A stretch of DNA of 38,884 nucleotides, from positions 1-38,884 of the forward strand of contig JBCBGM010000025.1 of the NCBI GenBank assembly GCA_038526735.1. The letters run 5' to 3'. Numbering within the stretch: the first letter of the stretch is position 1; every line of letters begins with the position of its first letter. Positions 21,720 to 28,646 of the stretch are shown in pieces. The position numbers and the translations under genes are program-made. The stretch is from Rubricella sp038526735. GTDB taxonomy: Bacteria; Pseudomonadota; Alphaproteobacteria; Rhodobacterales; Rhodobacteraceae. The notes under the pieces were generated by a model that ran no database searches, was not told the DNA's origin, and saw only the letters and a program-made list of their open reading frames with translations.

Positions 21720-21795
21720 GCTGGCGTAACTCAGATGGTAGAGTGCCTGATTTGTACTCAGGAAGTCGCGGGTTCGATCCCTGCCGCCAGCACCA
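21720..21795 (+). tRNA. Prophage tRNA-Thr(TGT)
   Basis: A complete 76-base cloverleaf. Acceptor stem GCTGGCG/CGCCAGC, D stem ACTC/GAGT, anticodon stem CCTGA/TCAGG with loop TTTGTAC and anticodon TGT at 21753-21755, T arm GCGGG TTCGATC CCTGC, discriminator A and encoded CCA. It reads ACA threonine codons, which a high-G+C host uses rarely. It sits inside the prophage between phage genes, so it is phage cargo rather than a host tRNA or attachment site. Confidence 0.95.
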
Positions 21796-21900
21796 TAACC
21801 GCTCATAAGTCGTCTGGTATAGCCGGGTGCAGATAACGGGGGATAAGGGCTGGTTCAACCGGTCGGCTGCCCCCACAACTTGAGATCACAAAGCGTGACA
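21796..21900. other. Structured gap between tRNA-Thr and convergent late operon end
   Basis: The 105-base gap ends the plus-strand tRNA unit and the minus-strand late operon. GGGGG near 21838 can pair with CCCCC near 21870 around an inner GGTT/AACC pairing. The fold could stop transcription from either side, but there is no T tract. Confidence 0.3.
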
Positions 21901-22062
21901 TCAAACAGCCTGAACAGCCTTCTCGCGCAACACCTTGTCACCTACCTTCTTTAAGGTCTCCCACTGCGTCGGCGCAATGGTGACAATGCGGGGGAAGCGG
22001 TCGGGGTCGATCACGAAAACCAGATTTCCTCTGTCGTCTGTGGTCACGTGGATTTCAGGCAC
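21901..22062 (-). CDS. Small hypothetical phage protein, 53 residues
   Basis: GTG 22062 overlaps the end of the metallophosphoesterase gene and has GAGAGG nine bases upstream; a TTG at 22086 would add eight residues with no ribosome-binding site. The product begins MPEIHVTTDDRGNLVFVIDP and ends with a helix WETLKKVGDKVLREKA. It looks like a small beta-hairpin plus helix protein. No family recognised. It is the final gene of the long minus-strand late operon. Confidence 0.55.
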   Translation of the reverse strand: MPEIHVTTDDRGNLVFVIDPDRFPRIVTIAPTQWETLKKVGDKVLREKAVQAV

Positions 22063-23215
22063 TTTCTCGCCTCTCGATTGGGTCAAAGACGCGCATCACA
22101 AGCCCGTCTTGTTTATGGAATGTGACCGCCTGCGCCTCTCGCCTCCCGGCAAATTGCGCGCCGTAGGCGTCTGGTGGGCAAAAGGCCCTCAAGCTCTCCC
22201 ACTGGATTGCTCCAAGATCGCGCATCTTGCCGGTGTGAATGTGGCCAGTGAACACAAATCGAAACCGACATTCTGACCAAAACGGCACACAGTCCGCCAG
22301 TTTGAAAGCAAGGCCCTCAGGCTTCTGCCTGTCGCCATGATGGGCGGCAATCAGATTTCGGCCCCATTGGATGTAAAAGAGGTCCTGCGGGCTAGTATCG
22401 ACAGCTATGCGAGGCTCATCGCGGTAGCGCTGCGAAAGAGCGACGGTAAGCACTAAGTGCGAGTGCGGATCGTGGTTGCCCCGCAGCACTCGGACACACA
22501 CAGATTGATGCTTTGTGAGTAGCCGCTCAATCGTTTCGGCCATTACTTCAACGCCCGCGTTCAGCACCTTGTAGTGCCGCCCGTCCACGTCAAGTTTGTG
22601 GCGGCTGGCGGGTGTTTCGGCACGGTTGTCGTCTGCGTGGAAAAAGTCCCCGCCGATCAACAAAATTGCCTCGACGCTGGCGGGTGTCATGGCCATCACT
22701 TTGCCTGTGGCGTAACGCATATCGGCAACCATGCGCTTTACATCATACGCATCGCCGCCCGTTTCTCTGCTGTCCGCCAGCATTCCGGCGTGAACATCAA
22801 AGAGTGGATAGAGGGTGCAAAGATCGTCTGCAACGGTGTCGGGGGTCGGGATAGGCGTGGCGGCGGGCAGGTCGTCAAAAGCCGTTTGCAGCCTTTCAAT
22901 AATGCCCTCACCTTCATCGTCCGGGCGCAGTAACACGCTGTGAGATGTGCCGTCTTCATTCTTTGTCTTCACCCACGCTAGGCGCGGCGTCATGTGGGTG
23001 CCGACTGCGAGCTTTGCTTCAGCTATGGCGGGGTCATCCCAACGATCCGTGCGCCTGAGCATTTGAACGCGCGACTTCCACCCGAATGGCGTGAGCTGCT
23101 TTTCTGGGTGTGCCTCATTCCACATACGCACAGCTTCCTCGGAGTTCTTGCGTGCTGCCGTGTGAATGCGCTTTGTCTCCGCCGCCTCTAAATCGGTGAG
23201 CGGTGGCGTCGGCAT
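22055..23215 (-). CDS. Calcineurin-like metallophosphoesterase
   Basis: A 386-residue two-part phage protein. Residues 1-65 (ARKNSEEAVRMWNEAHPEKQ, then TPFGWKSRVQMLRRTDRWD) look like a DNA-binding winged helix. From about 135 onward all metal-ligand motifs of calcineurin-like phosphoesterases are present: FDVH (Asp140, His142), GGDFFHADDN (Asp190), RGNHD (246-249), AHHGD (His293) and TGHIHTG (324-330). It may act on nucleic acid ends or nucleotides. ATG 23215 directly follows the stop of the secreted-protein gene in TAATG, with GGGGAG upstream. Its position behind lysis genes is unusual for a DNA-processing enzyme. Confidence 0.85.
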   Translation of the reverse strand: MPTPPLTDLEAAETKRIHTAARKNSEEAVRMWNEAHPEKQLTPFGWKSRVQMLRRTDRWDDPAIAEAKLAVGTHMTPRLAWVKTKNEDGTSHSVLLRPDDEGEGIIERLQTAFDDLPAATPIPTPDTVADDLCTLYPLFDVHAGMLADSRETGGDAYDVKRMVADMRYATGKVMAMTPASVEAILLIGGDFFHADDNRAETPASRHKLDVDGRHYKVLNAGVEVMAETIERLLTKHQSVCVRVLRGNHDPHSHLVLTVALSQRYRDEPRIAVDTSPQDLFYIQWGRNLIAAHHGDRQKPEGLAFKLADCVPFWSECRFRFVFTGHIHTGKMRDLGAIQWESLRAFCPPDAYGAQFAGRREAQAVTFHKQDGLVMRVFDPIERRESA

Positions 23216-23496
23216 TAGCTGGGCTCCCCATGCGCCAGAGGTATGGCACTCCATGCCTCACCGGCAACTAGCACGCATGAAATTCCGTTGGGTGCCGTCG
23301 CAGTCATCACCCATTTTCCGTCGTCGCCCGCAAACACCTCGACAATGCCAGCTGGGCTGAGTGCCTCAAAGTATCGCTCTCGCTCTAGCTGCGTCACCAC
23401 TGTGTTAAGCATGGCCTCGCGCGGTGCGCAGATGGATTGCGCTGTTGCTGGAAGTGCCGTCAACGCGACGGCGGCGGAGTAGATAAGGGCGCGCAT
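23215..23496 (-). CDS. Small secreted protein with signal peptide
   Basis: A 93-residue protein starting MRALIYSAAVALTALPATAQ, a classic Sec signal peptide with a predicted signal peptidase I cut after ATA or TAQ near residue 20. The mature part of about 73 residues has Cys23 and Cys74, which could form a disulphide in the periplasm, and a beta-rich C-terminal half (KWVMTATAPNGISCVLVAGE). GGAGGG lies upstream of the ATG. It sits between the spanin genes and the metallophosphoesterase in the late operon, so the prophage may export it, or it may be a lysogenic-conversion factor. No family name is assigned. Confidence 0.65.
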   Translation of the reverse strand: MRALIYSAAVALTALPATAQSICAPREAMLNTVVTQLERERYFEALSPAGIVEVFAGDDGKWVMTATAPNGISCVLVAGEAWSAIPLAHGEPS

Positions 23497-23552
23497 GGCA
23501 TACCCTCCTGCTCTAAAGCCCCTTTCGCCCTTTTCGGGCCAGCCTTGGGCGG

Positions 23553-23837
23553 CTATCGGCTGTTGATCTCATCAATCATGGCACTGATCGCCCGCACCAA
23601 CTCAGCATGGCGTTCACCGCAGTCTCTCAGAGACGCCCTGTCGCGTCCCCACAGCCCCAAGTCGCTCAAGAGGATATCTCGGTCAGGCAACCCGGCAGGC
23701 CCCTCACACGGCTCTGTCAGGCGCTCAGGGAGCGGGGCTATCTCCGGGATCGATGGCACAGTTTCCGTCGATGACGCACACCCACTCACGAGGAATAGCA
23801 ACGCGGTCAGAACCGCCCAGACGTTCAATTGCTTCAT
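23553..23837 (-). CDS. Outer-membrane spanin (Rz1-like lipoprotein)
   Basis: Starts ATG 23837 with GGAGAGGAAC upstream; 94 residues. The N-terminus MKQLNVWAVLTALLFLVSGC has a lipoprotein signal with lipobox VSG-Cys20. The mature part is proline-rich (VPSIPEIAPLPERLTEP), as in Rz1-type o-spanins, then helical. The first 113 bases lie inside the i-spanin gene in another frame, the layout of lambda Rz/Rz1. The o-spanin should be anchored in the outer membrane and, with the i-spanin, fuse inner and outer membranes at the end of lysis. Length is larger than Rz1 (60 residues). Confidence 0.8.
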   Translation of the reverse strand: MKQLNVWAVLTALLFLVSGCASSTETVPSIPEIAPLPERLTEPCEGPAGLPDRDILLSDLGLWGRDRASLRDCGERHAELVRAISAMIDEINSR

Positions 23838-24102
23838 CACGGTTCCTCTCCGCCACCACACGGCGTCTCTGTTGTTCTGCTAGGAGTGCTCTTGCTGTTG
23901 CGCGGGTCTCGACCTGCAATTCAAAGAGACGGGCCTGTAGCGCCCTCTCTGCGGCCATCTGGCGGGTCAGCTGCTCTTCGATCCCGTCGCTCTTGCCCTC
24001 GGTGTAGGCGCTGCGGACCTGCCAGCCATGATAGGCCCACAGGCCCGCAACCACCCCGATCACCGCCACGGGGGCAAGAACGGCACGGGGGATGGGCATC
24101 AT
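23725..24102 (-). CDS. Inner-membrane spanin (Rz-like)
   Basis: A 125-residue protein with a single N-terminal membrane anchor (residues about 7-25, AVLAPVAVIGVVAGLWAYHG) followed by a periplasmic coiled coil (residues 40-100, EEQLTRQMAAERALQARLFE onward). This is the standard i-spanin layout. It ends with a Cys pair (CVIDGNC), which could form an intermolecular disulphide. ATG 24102 overlaps the stop of the holin candidate, and its 3' third holds the start of the o-spanin. Role: link to the lipoprotein spanin for outer-membrane disruption. Confidence 0.8.
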   Translation of the reverse strand: MMPIPRAVLAPVAVIGVVAGLWAYHGWQVRSAYTEGKSDGIEEQLTRQMAAERALQARLFELQVETRATARALLAEQQRRRVVAERNRDEAIERLGGSDRVAIPREWVCVIDGNCAIDPGDSPAP

Positions 24103-24311
24103 TCCGGCATTTTCTCCGGCACGATATAGGCGGCCAGTGTCATTGCAGCGGGGGCAATGAACGGCTCCAATGCGGCCACCAGAGGCATGGCGTTAATGTC
24201 GGGGAGATACCGCGCGAACAGAACTTGCAGGATCGCCACGGAGAGGCCCGTAATCATGCCTGCCATCACCTTGCGGGTCGGCATTGCGGTTGGTTGGTTG
24301 TGGGTGGTCAT
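24099..24311 (-). CDS. Putative holin
   Basis: A 70-residue membrane protein between endolysin and spanin genes. Hydrophobic segments are residues about 15-34 (VMAGMITGLSVAILQVLFAR) and 42-63 (MPLVAALEPFIAPAAMTLAA), separated by a short polar turn (YLPDIN), with a polar N-terminus. Two transmembrane helices and its location in the lysis cassette fit a class II holin, which would open the inner membrane for endolysin. The start overlaps the endolysin stop in ATGA. No named holin family is recognised from sequence, so the call rests on topology and context. Confidence 0.65.
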   Translation of the reverse strand: MTTHNQPTAMPTRKVMAGMITGLSVAILQVLFARYLPDINAMPLVAALEPFIAPAAMTLAAYIVPEKMPE

Positions 24312-24976
24312 GCTTGAGCCTCCTGAATGAGTTTCACGGCCTTGAAGCCGTCCATTTGCATAATTGGGGCGGTAAGGTTGCCGAGGTCATCCACGCCCCA
24401 CACCGCGATCTGGTCGCCGTTGGCGTCGTAATTGCCGGTGTCAAACAGGCGCTTTTCAGCTTTGCGGCGAGTGCGAATTTCGGGGGGACGCATCCAGCCG
24501 TAGAAATGCTCTGAGGCGTCCGGATCACCCGCGTTAATAGCAGCCGTTAGCTTGGCCCGGTAAATGCCGCCAGTGTTAAAGTCGAAGGATACCAGCGCGT
24601 CAAACTCGTGCTGCTCAAGGGGTACTTCAATGGCCTCATTTACACGGTTCTCGAACTTGCGCAGGTCCGTGGCGAACACCTGAAACGCAAGTCGCAGCGC
24701 AGCATCCACATCTCGCGGCATTCCCTTGTCCATGTATTCGGGGTCAGGCCGGCCTGCCTCGGCGGTGTGCCCCACGCCAAACGTCCAGACGCCCACACTG
24801 TCAAGGTATGGCCCCGGCACAATGCCCTCATGCTCTGCGAGCTCGGCAATGCCCTTGGCGCTCACGCGCATTCTCTTTCGCATGGTAATTTCCTTTGCCT
24901 CAGAACGAGAAAGCCCGGCCATGATGAGCCGGGCGATCTGGGTGATCAGGTTTTGCAGCCAGTTGGGCGGTGTCAC
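24308..24976 (-). CDS. Endolysin, T4-type lysozyme (GH24)
   Basis: Cleaves the MurNAc-GlcNAc bond of peptidoglycan. The GH24 catalytic set is spaced as in T4 lysozyme (Glu, +9 Asp, +6 Thr): counted from GTG 24976, Glu50, Asp59 and Thr65 in HEGIVPGPYLDSVGVWTFGV. Later FDALVSFDFNTGG is also family-typical. GTG 24976 overlaps the stop of the upstream gene in GTGA and gives 222 residues. An internal ATG at 24883 with AAGGA eight bases upstream gives a 191-residue protein of more usual length. The 31-residue extension is moderately hydrophobic (NLITQIARLIMAGLS) and might be a signal-anchor; which start is used is open. Confidence 0.88.
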   Translation of the reverse strand: MTPPNWLQNLITQIARLIMAGLSRSEAKEITMRKRMRVSAKGIAELAEHEGIVPGPYLDSVGVWTFGVGHTAEAGRPDPEYMDKGMPRDVDAALRLAFQVFATDLRKFENRVNEAIEVPLEQHEFDALVSFDFNTGGIYRAKLTAAINAGDPDASEHFYGWMRPPEIRTRRKAEKRLFDTGNYDANGDQIAVWGVDDLGNLTAPIMQMDGFKAVKLIQEAQA

Positions 24977-25230
24977 GGCCTCAACCAATCTCTGATTTGT
25001 GCCGTGTCATCGCGAATGGCTCGCAGGTCGGACTTAATCTCCGCCACGTTGATCTCGTTCTGGCGGATGCGCATTTCGATCTGCTGCATCTCACCCTCTA
25101 GGCGGGTGATGCGATCTTCGGAGGCCTGGACTTCGGCCTGCATCGTAAACCATCCACCAACAGCCGATACGAGAATAACCGCTAGGGTTATGATGTTCCC
25201 TAGCGAAATGGTGTTTTGCATTTGAGGCAT
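24973..25230 (-). CDS. Single-span membrane protein with coiled coil
   Basis: From ATG 25230 the product has 85 residues beginning MPQMQNTISLGNIITLAVIL. One transmembrane helix (about 9-30) is followed by a strong heptad coiled coil (SEDRITRLEGEMQQIEMRIR onward, to residue 80). Topology and place directly before the endolysin fit a holin partner, antiholin or pinholin-associated protein. The longer open frame to 25353 adds sequence that overlaps the upstream gene without a plausible start. No family recognised. Confidence 0.65.
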   Translation of the reverse strand: MPQMQNTISLGNIITLAVILVSAVGGWFTMQAEVQASEDRITRLEGEMQQIEMRIRQNEINVAEIKSDLRAIRDDTAQIRDWLRP

Positions 25231-25240
25231 AGTGTTGACC

Positions 25241-25429
25241 CTACTTCGCACTCCGAAACCAGGTTTGAGTGTGGACGTTAAACACACGGCGCTCCTCACC
25301 CTCACCCATATCGTCGCGGGGCGGTGGCGCGATTTCGGTGCAACCGACGCCATCGCCCGATGCTGTCGTGCCGGACCCGAGGTAGAGGCCTGTTTCGGCG
25401 TCGTACCAATAAGAGACTGCTTTGCTCAT
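25241..25429 (-). CDS. Small tail-fibre-associated protein candidate, 62 residues
   Basis: Starts ATG 25429 with GAGG eight bases upstream and follows the propeller-like gene by nine bases. It reads MSKAVSYWYDAETGLYLGSG and ends VFNVHTQTWFRSAK. The N-terminal YWYDAETGLYLGS and C-terminal aromatic strand resemble small proteins encoded just after tail-fibre genes in many phages, some of which are fibre chaperones. That role is inferred from position only. Confidence 0.5.
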   Translation of the reverse strand: MSKAVSYWYDAETGLYLGSGTTASGDGVGCTEIAPPPRDDMGEGEERRVFNVHTQTWFRSAK

Positions 25430-25438
25430 AGTGAGACC

Positions 25439-26590
25439 TCAGTATTTGTTGAGCCAGCCAGAGGCGAGCGCTTGGATGTTGCCGGGTGTGCCTTGGGACA
25501 CCTCAATGATCTCGTCTTCGTTGTACGGAATGCTGTAGATGTTCCCGTCTGCGCCAAGAGAGCCGCCGAAGTACTTGTTTGTGCCGGAGAGCGTGACGCC
25601 AAGCGTGGCTGTTGTGGCTGTTCCCGCATCGGTGTCGATGATCAAAAAGTCGTTGTCGCCGCGAGGAATACCGTAGATTTTGCCGTCCGGACCAAGCACG
25701 CCGCCCGCATATTGACTATTGCCAGACAGTGATGCGCCCATGTTTGACCGGGTGGCTGTTCCGGCCTCTGGGTCAATGATGAGAATGTTCGCGCTGTTGC
25801 TGGGGATGCAGTAGATTTTGCCGTTGGGCGCGAGCACCCCGCCGTTCCACTTGAAAGTACCAGTGAGCGATGCGCCCATGTTGGAGCGGGTGGCCGTGCC
25901 TGCGAGCGGGTCGATGATCAAGATGTCCGTGGCCGATCCGGGGATGCAATAGACTTTACCGTCCGGCCCCAGAACCGCGCCGAAGTATTTCTCGTCGTCG
26001 GTGAGCGATGCGCCCATGTTCGACTTGCTGGCCGTCCCGGCCTCTGGATCGATGATCAGAATGGTGTCTGCATTCAGCGGGGCGCAGTAGATTTTGCCGT
26101 CAGGACCAAGAGCGCCGCCGAACCAGTTGACCGACCCGGTGATAGTCAAGCCCATGGTGGAGCGCTCTGCTGTGCCTGCGTCTGGATCAATGATTAGAAT
26201 GTCGGTGCTGTCGCGCGGCACCCCGTAGACCTTGCCATTATGAGCCAAGACGCCGCCAGCCCACTTGAGCGAGCCGCTGAGCGTAGCCCCCATGTCATCC
26301 AGTGAGGCCGTGTCAGCCGCAGGATCAATAATCAGAACGTTGGTGGCCGTCGCTGGGATGGCGTAGATTTTTCCATCCAACCCTAGAACTCCGCCAATCC
26401 AGTTTTGAGAACCGGAAATGGAGGTGCCCATTGCCGAGGTGGAGGCCGAACTCAGATCAGTCTTGCCCGCCAACCCATCTAGGTAGTTGGCTTTGAAACG
26501 AGGCCAGTAGGCTGCGCCCACCTGATTGAATTGTGGAAGGCCGCCCGACCGAATGGCCGGTGACGTTAGGCCCAAGCCAAGCCCAAGCAT
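25439..26590 (-). CDS. Seven-repeat propeller-like tail protein
   Basis: A 383-residue protein (ATG 26590 in a TGATG overlap with the gene before it) with seven tandem repeats of exactly 46 residues each. The aromatic marker of each repeat is at residues 64, 110, 156, 202, 248, 294 and 340. The consensus is W/Y-x-GGVLGPDGKIYCIP, then about eight residues, then ILIIDPEAGTATRSNMGASL. Seven repeats of this length fit a seven-bladed beta-propeller. A short N-terminal arm (residues 1-56) probably attaches it to the tail. Placed between fibre genes and lysis genes, it is a candidate receptor-binding tip. A secreted enzyme-like lactonase fold is less likely. Confidence 0.65.
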   Translation of the reverse strand: MLGLGLGLTSPAIRSGGLPQFNQVGAAYWPRFKANYLDGLAGKTDLSSASTSAMGTSISGSQNWIGGVLGLDGKIYAIPATATNVLIIDPAADTASLDDMGATLSGSLKWAGGVLAHNGKVYGVPRDSTDILIIDPDAGTAERSTMGLTITGSVNWFGGALGPDGKIYCAPLNADTILIIDPEAGTASKSNMGASLTDDEKYFGAVLGPDGKVYCIPGSATDILIIDPLAGTATRSNMGASLTGTFKWNGGVLAPNGKIYCIPSNSANILIIDPEAGTATRSNMGASLSGNSQYAGGVLGPDGKIYGIPRGDNDFLIIDTDAGTATTATLGVTLSGTNKYFGGSLGADGNIYSIPYNEDEIIEVSQGTPGNIQALASGWLNKY

Positions 26591-26847
26591 CACCACACCG
26601 CCACAATGTTGGTTGCGGTCGTGCCGGTGTCGTAGACCTTGAGCGCTCGAACGGGGAGCCAGCCATACACACCCGCGAACGTCACGGTGCCCGATCCAGC
26701 GGCATCAACCTTCACATCGCCCGCCCCGCCGATATAGAGCGCGCGCGGCACATTGCTGAGGTTGTTGGTATCGTGCGGCGTCACGGCCGCGACGTGCCGA
26801 GCCGGGCTGTCCAGCATCGGCCTTTGGGTTGCGAAGGTGTCTGCCAT
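26590..26847 (-). CDS. Small phage structural protein, 85 residues
   Basis: Starts ATG 26847 with AAGGAGAG upstream. It begins MADTFATQRPMLDSPARHVA and has PHDTNNLSNVPRALYIGGAG then VKVDAAGSGTVTFAGVYGWL. The pattern is that of a small beta-rich virion protein commonly found next to tail-fibre genes in phages of many groups (recalled, not searched). It is coupled to the propeller gene by a TGATG overlap. Probable virion or fibre-base component; exact role unknown. Confidence 0.6.
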   Translation of the reverse strand: MADTFATQRPMLDSPARHVAAVTPHDTNNLSNVPRALYIGGAGDVKVDAAGSGTVTFAGVYGWLPVRALKVYDTGTTATNIVAVW

Positions 26848-26858
26848 TGGTTCTCTCC

Positions 26859-28115
26859 TTAGGCCACGCCGTGGTAGATGATGAATTGAACGCGCTTGTT
26901 CTGAGGCCGTGTCTCATCGCCCGCGCCGCTCGTTGGGTTGCTGGTTGTGGTGGTGCCGCCTGCCGCATCAGTAACAAGGCTTGGCCCATTTCCGGAGCTT
27001 GCCCCGCCCCATGTCTCTTGAGTGTGGACGTGGTTGGCGATCTGATCGGCCTCAACCGTACCAACCGGGTTGCCAGTGCCTGCGCCTCGAAGGAAGTAAT
27101 CGCGAAGGTCAGGCACGTTGAAAGTGGTGATCCCATCACCTGTGCCCCACGTAATCCCGATCTCTGCGAACAGGTCGGAATAAGTCGTGCGGGTTAGCGC
27201 TTGACCGTTACACTCGACCCAACGGCTGGGAACTGTTGTGCCTGCTTTCGGGCGGATTTCACCGATAATCGGTAGCGCCTCGATCCCCGGAACGGCTGCA
27301 CTGTCAATCGCTACTGTGAGGGTTTCGTCCCCGCCGTTGTTGCCCTCTGTGAGCGTGACGCCAGTACCAGCCACCAGCTTGCCCTTGAGGTGCCCGGGTG
27401 TGGTGTCATTGCCTGAGACTGTGACAGTCTCGCCCGCATCTGCGGCGGCTGTTGCGGCGATGGTTAGGGTTTCATTTCCGCCGTCCGATCCCTCAGTGAG
27501 CGTAACACCTGTTCCTGCGACTAGCTTTCCATTCAGCACGCCCGGCGTGGTGTCATTGCTGGATACAGTGACGGTTTTGCCCGCCGCCGTGTTCTGCGCC
27601 GTGGTCGCCAGCCCTGTCGTGCCTAAGAGGACGTTTTCATCACCGCCGCCGTTCTCTTCGGCAATCGTGATGGTGCCATCTGTGTTGTTCAGCTTTGCAA
27701 GAAGCCCGCGCGGTGTGCTGTCGTCACTAGAGACTGAAACCAACGTTGCAGCGGTTTCTACCGCATCCTGCACATTCGTGTCGGCGATCTGGCCCGTTGC
27801 CGTGAAGCTGATACCCGACGCACCACTATCGCCCGTTGAAACGGAAACCATGTACGCCTGCGAAAAGTGAGACTGCTCAACCCCGTCCGCATCTTTGATA
27901 ACCAGCTTTACCCGATCACCCGACGCGACAAAGGGATTGGGCCACGCGCCGTCCGCATCGCTCGTGTAGGGTGTTGTGATGGCCGTAGTTATGTTCGCAT
28001 CAGTGTAAACCGTCTTGGGCGTGGTGGTGCCAGGCTCCTGAAACTCAGCAGTCCAGCCCGATTGAGCATTGCCGCTGTTGTCTCGCGCCAGCGGCATTAA
28101 GAGTTGTTCTGCCAT
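26859..28115 (-). CDS. Tail fibre with C-terminal tail-collar domain
   Basis: A 418-residue fibre. Residues 1-90 form an adaptor-like domain (GWTAEFQEPGTTTPKTVYTD, then GDRVKLVIKDADGVEQSHFS). Residues about 127-269 hold three repeats of roughly 50 residues with the units NDTTPGVLNGKLVAGTGVTL and NETLTIA, probably a trimeric shaft. Residues 281-345 match the phage tail-collar domain: GEIRPKAGTTVPSRWVECNG and FNVPDLRDYFLRGAG. The end (RVQFIIYHGVA) is collar-typical. ATG 28115 has GAGGAAAA upstream and follows an intrinsic terminator, so it begins a separate late transcription unit. It is the likely host-range determinant in place of the P22 tailspike. Confidence 0.85.
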   Translation of the reverse strand: MAEQLLMPLARDNSGNAQSGWTAEFQEPGTTTPKTVYTDANITTAITTPYTSDADGAWPNPFVASGDRVKLVIKDADGVEQSHFSQAYMVSVSTGDSGASGISFTATGQIADTNVQDAVETAATLVSVSSDDSTPRGLLAKLNNTDGTITIAEENGGGDENVLLGTTGLATTAQNTAAGKTVTVSSNDTTPGVLNGKLVAGTGVTLTEGSDGGNETLTIAATAAADAGETVTVSGNDTTPGHLKGKLVAGTGVTLTEGNNGGDETLTVAIDSAAVPGIEALPIIGEIRPKAGTTVPSRWVECNGQALTRTTYSDLFAEIGITWGTGDGITTFNVPDLRDYFLRGAGTGNPVGTVEADQIANHVHTQETWGGASSGNGPSLVTDAAGGTTTTSNPTSGAGDETRPQNKRVQFIIYHGVA

Positions 28116-28126
28116 TCGTTTTCCTC

Positions 28127-28157
28127 AAAGAAAAAGCCGCCCCGAAGGACGGCTTCT
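28127..28157 (-). terminator. Intrinsic terminator after the antirepressor operon
   Basis: On the minus strand GCCGTCC, loop TTCG, GGGCGGC, then TTTTTCTTT: a seven-pair stem with one G-T pair, tetraloop and T tract. It ends transcription of the arc-ant operon before the tail-fibre gene. Confidence 0.88.
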
Positions 28158-28176
28158 GTGATTGTTTGACCTGCTG

Positions 28177-28449
28177 TTAGGTCGCGGCGGCTGACCACCG
28201 GCCATGTTCTGCAAAGCGTGAATGCAAGACCCGCCCGACCACCCTCACCGCTCGGCGAGGAACTGCCTTCCACCCTGCCCCATCGTGAACCTCAAACTGA
28301 CCCGTTGCCCTCTGGTGCAGTCGCTTCACAGTGCCATCGGCAAAGACATAGTAACCATCGCCGTGGTACTTACTCACGCTCTCGCAAACCTCCGTCCGGA
28401 GAATGCCGCCATCGTGATGTTGCTTCAAAAACAGTGGCTCAATCGTCAT
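28177..28449 (-). CDS. Hypothetical 90-residue phage protein
   Basis: Starts MTIEPLFLKQHHDGGILRTE at 28449, overlapping the previous gene by four bases. The middle GDGYYVFADGTVKRLHQRAT and VHDGAGWKAVPRRAVRVVGR suggest a small beta barrel with a basic face, which could bind nucleic acid. No family recognised. It is the last gene of the arc-ant operon, before the intrinsic terminator. Confidence 0.55.
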   Translation of the reverse strand: MTIEPLFLKQHHDGGILRTEVCESVSKYHGDGYYVFADGTVKRLHQRATGQFEVHDGAGWKAVPRRAVRVVGRVLHSRFAEHGRWSAAAT

Positions 28450-28646
28450 GACGCCACCGGCTTTACAAATACGAAGACCCCTTCCGCAACACCATCCGGA
28501 AGGGCCATATTGCCCTCTGGGTTGTACGGCCAGAATTCATCGACTGTCAGAACAACTCCATCCTGAGCGGCTAGCCTCACGGGTACGTCGCCTCCGTGGT
28601 TCAGCGCGATCTCAGTCAGTTCTTTGATTGCCTCATCAATAGTCAT
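28446..28646 (-). CDS. Hypothetical 66-residue phage protein
   Basis: Reads MTIDEAIKELTEIALNHGGD, then VPVRLAAQDGVVLTVDEFWP and a final strand VFVFVKPVAS. A helix followed by three strands suggests a compact alpha/beta protein. Its ATGA overlap with the antirepressor gene shows coupling. No family recognised. Confidence 0.6.
   Translation of the reverse strand: MTIDEAIKELTEIALNHGGDVPVRLAAQDGVVLTVDEFWPYNPEGNMALPDGVAEGVFVFVKPVAS

Noticed and set aside
21502..21876. 124-residue minus-strand frame with RQGSNPRLPEYKSG
   Set aside because: Antisense reading through tRNA-Thr and the end of the plus-strand gene.
25466..26422. CRISPR array, suggested by regular 138-base repeats
   Set aside because: The repeats are a continuous coding frame of 46 residues with diverged DNA sequence, without spacers.
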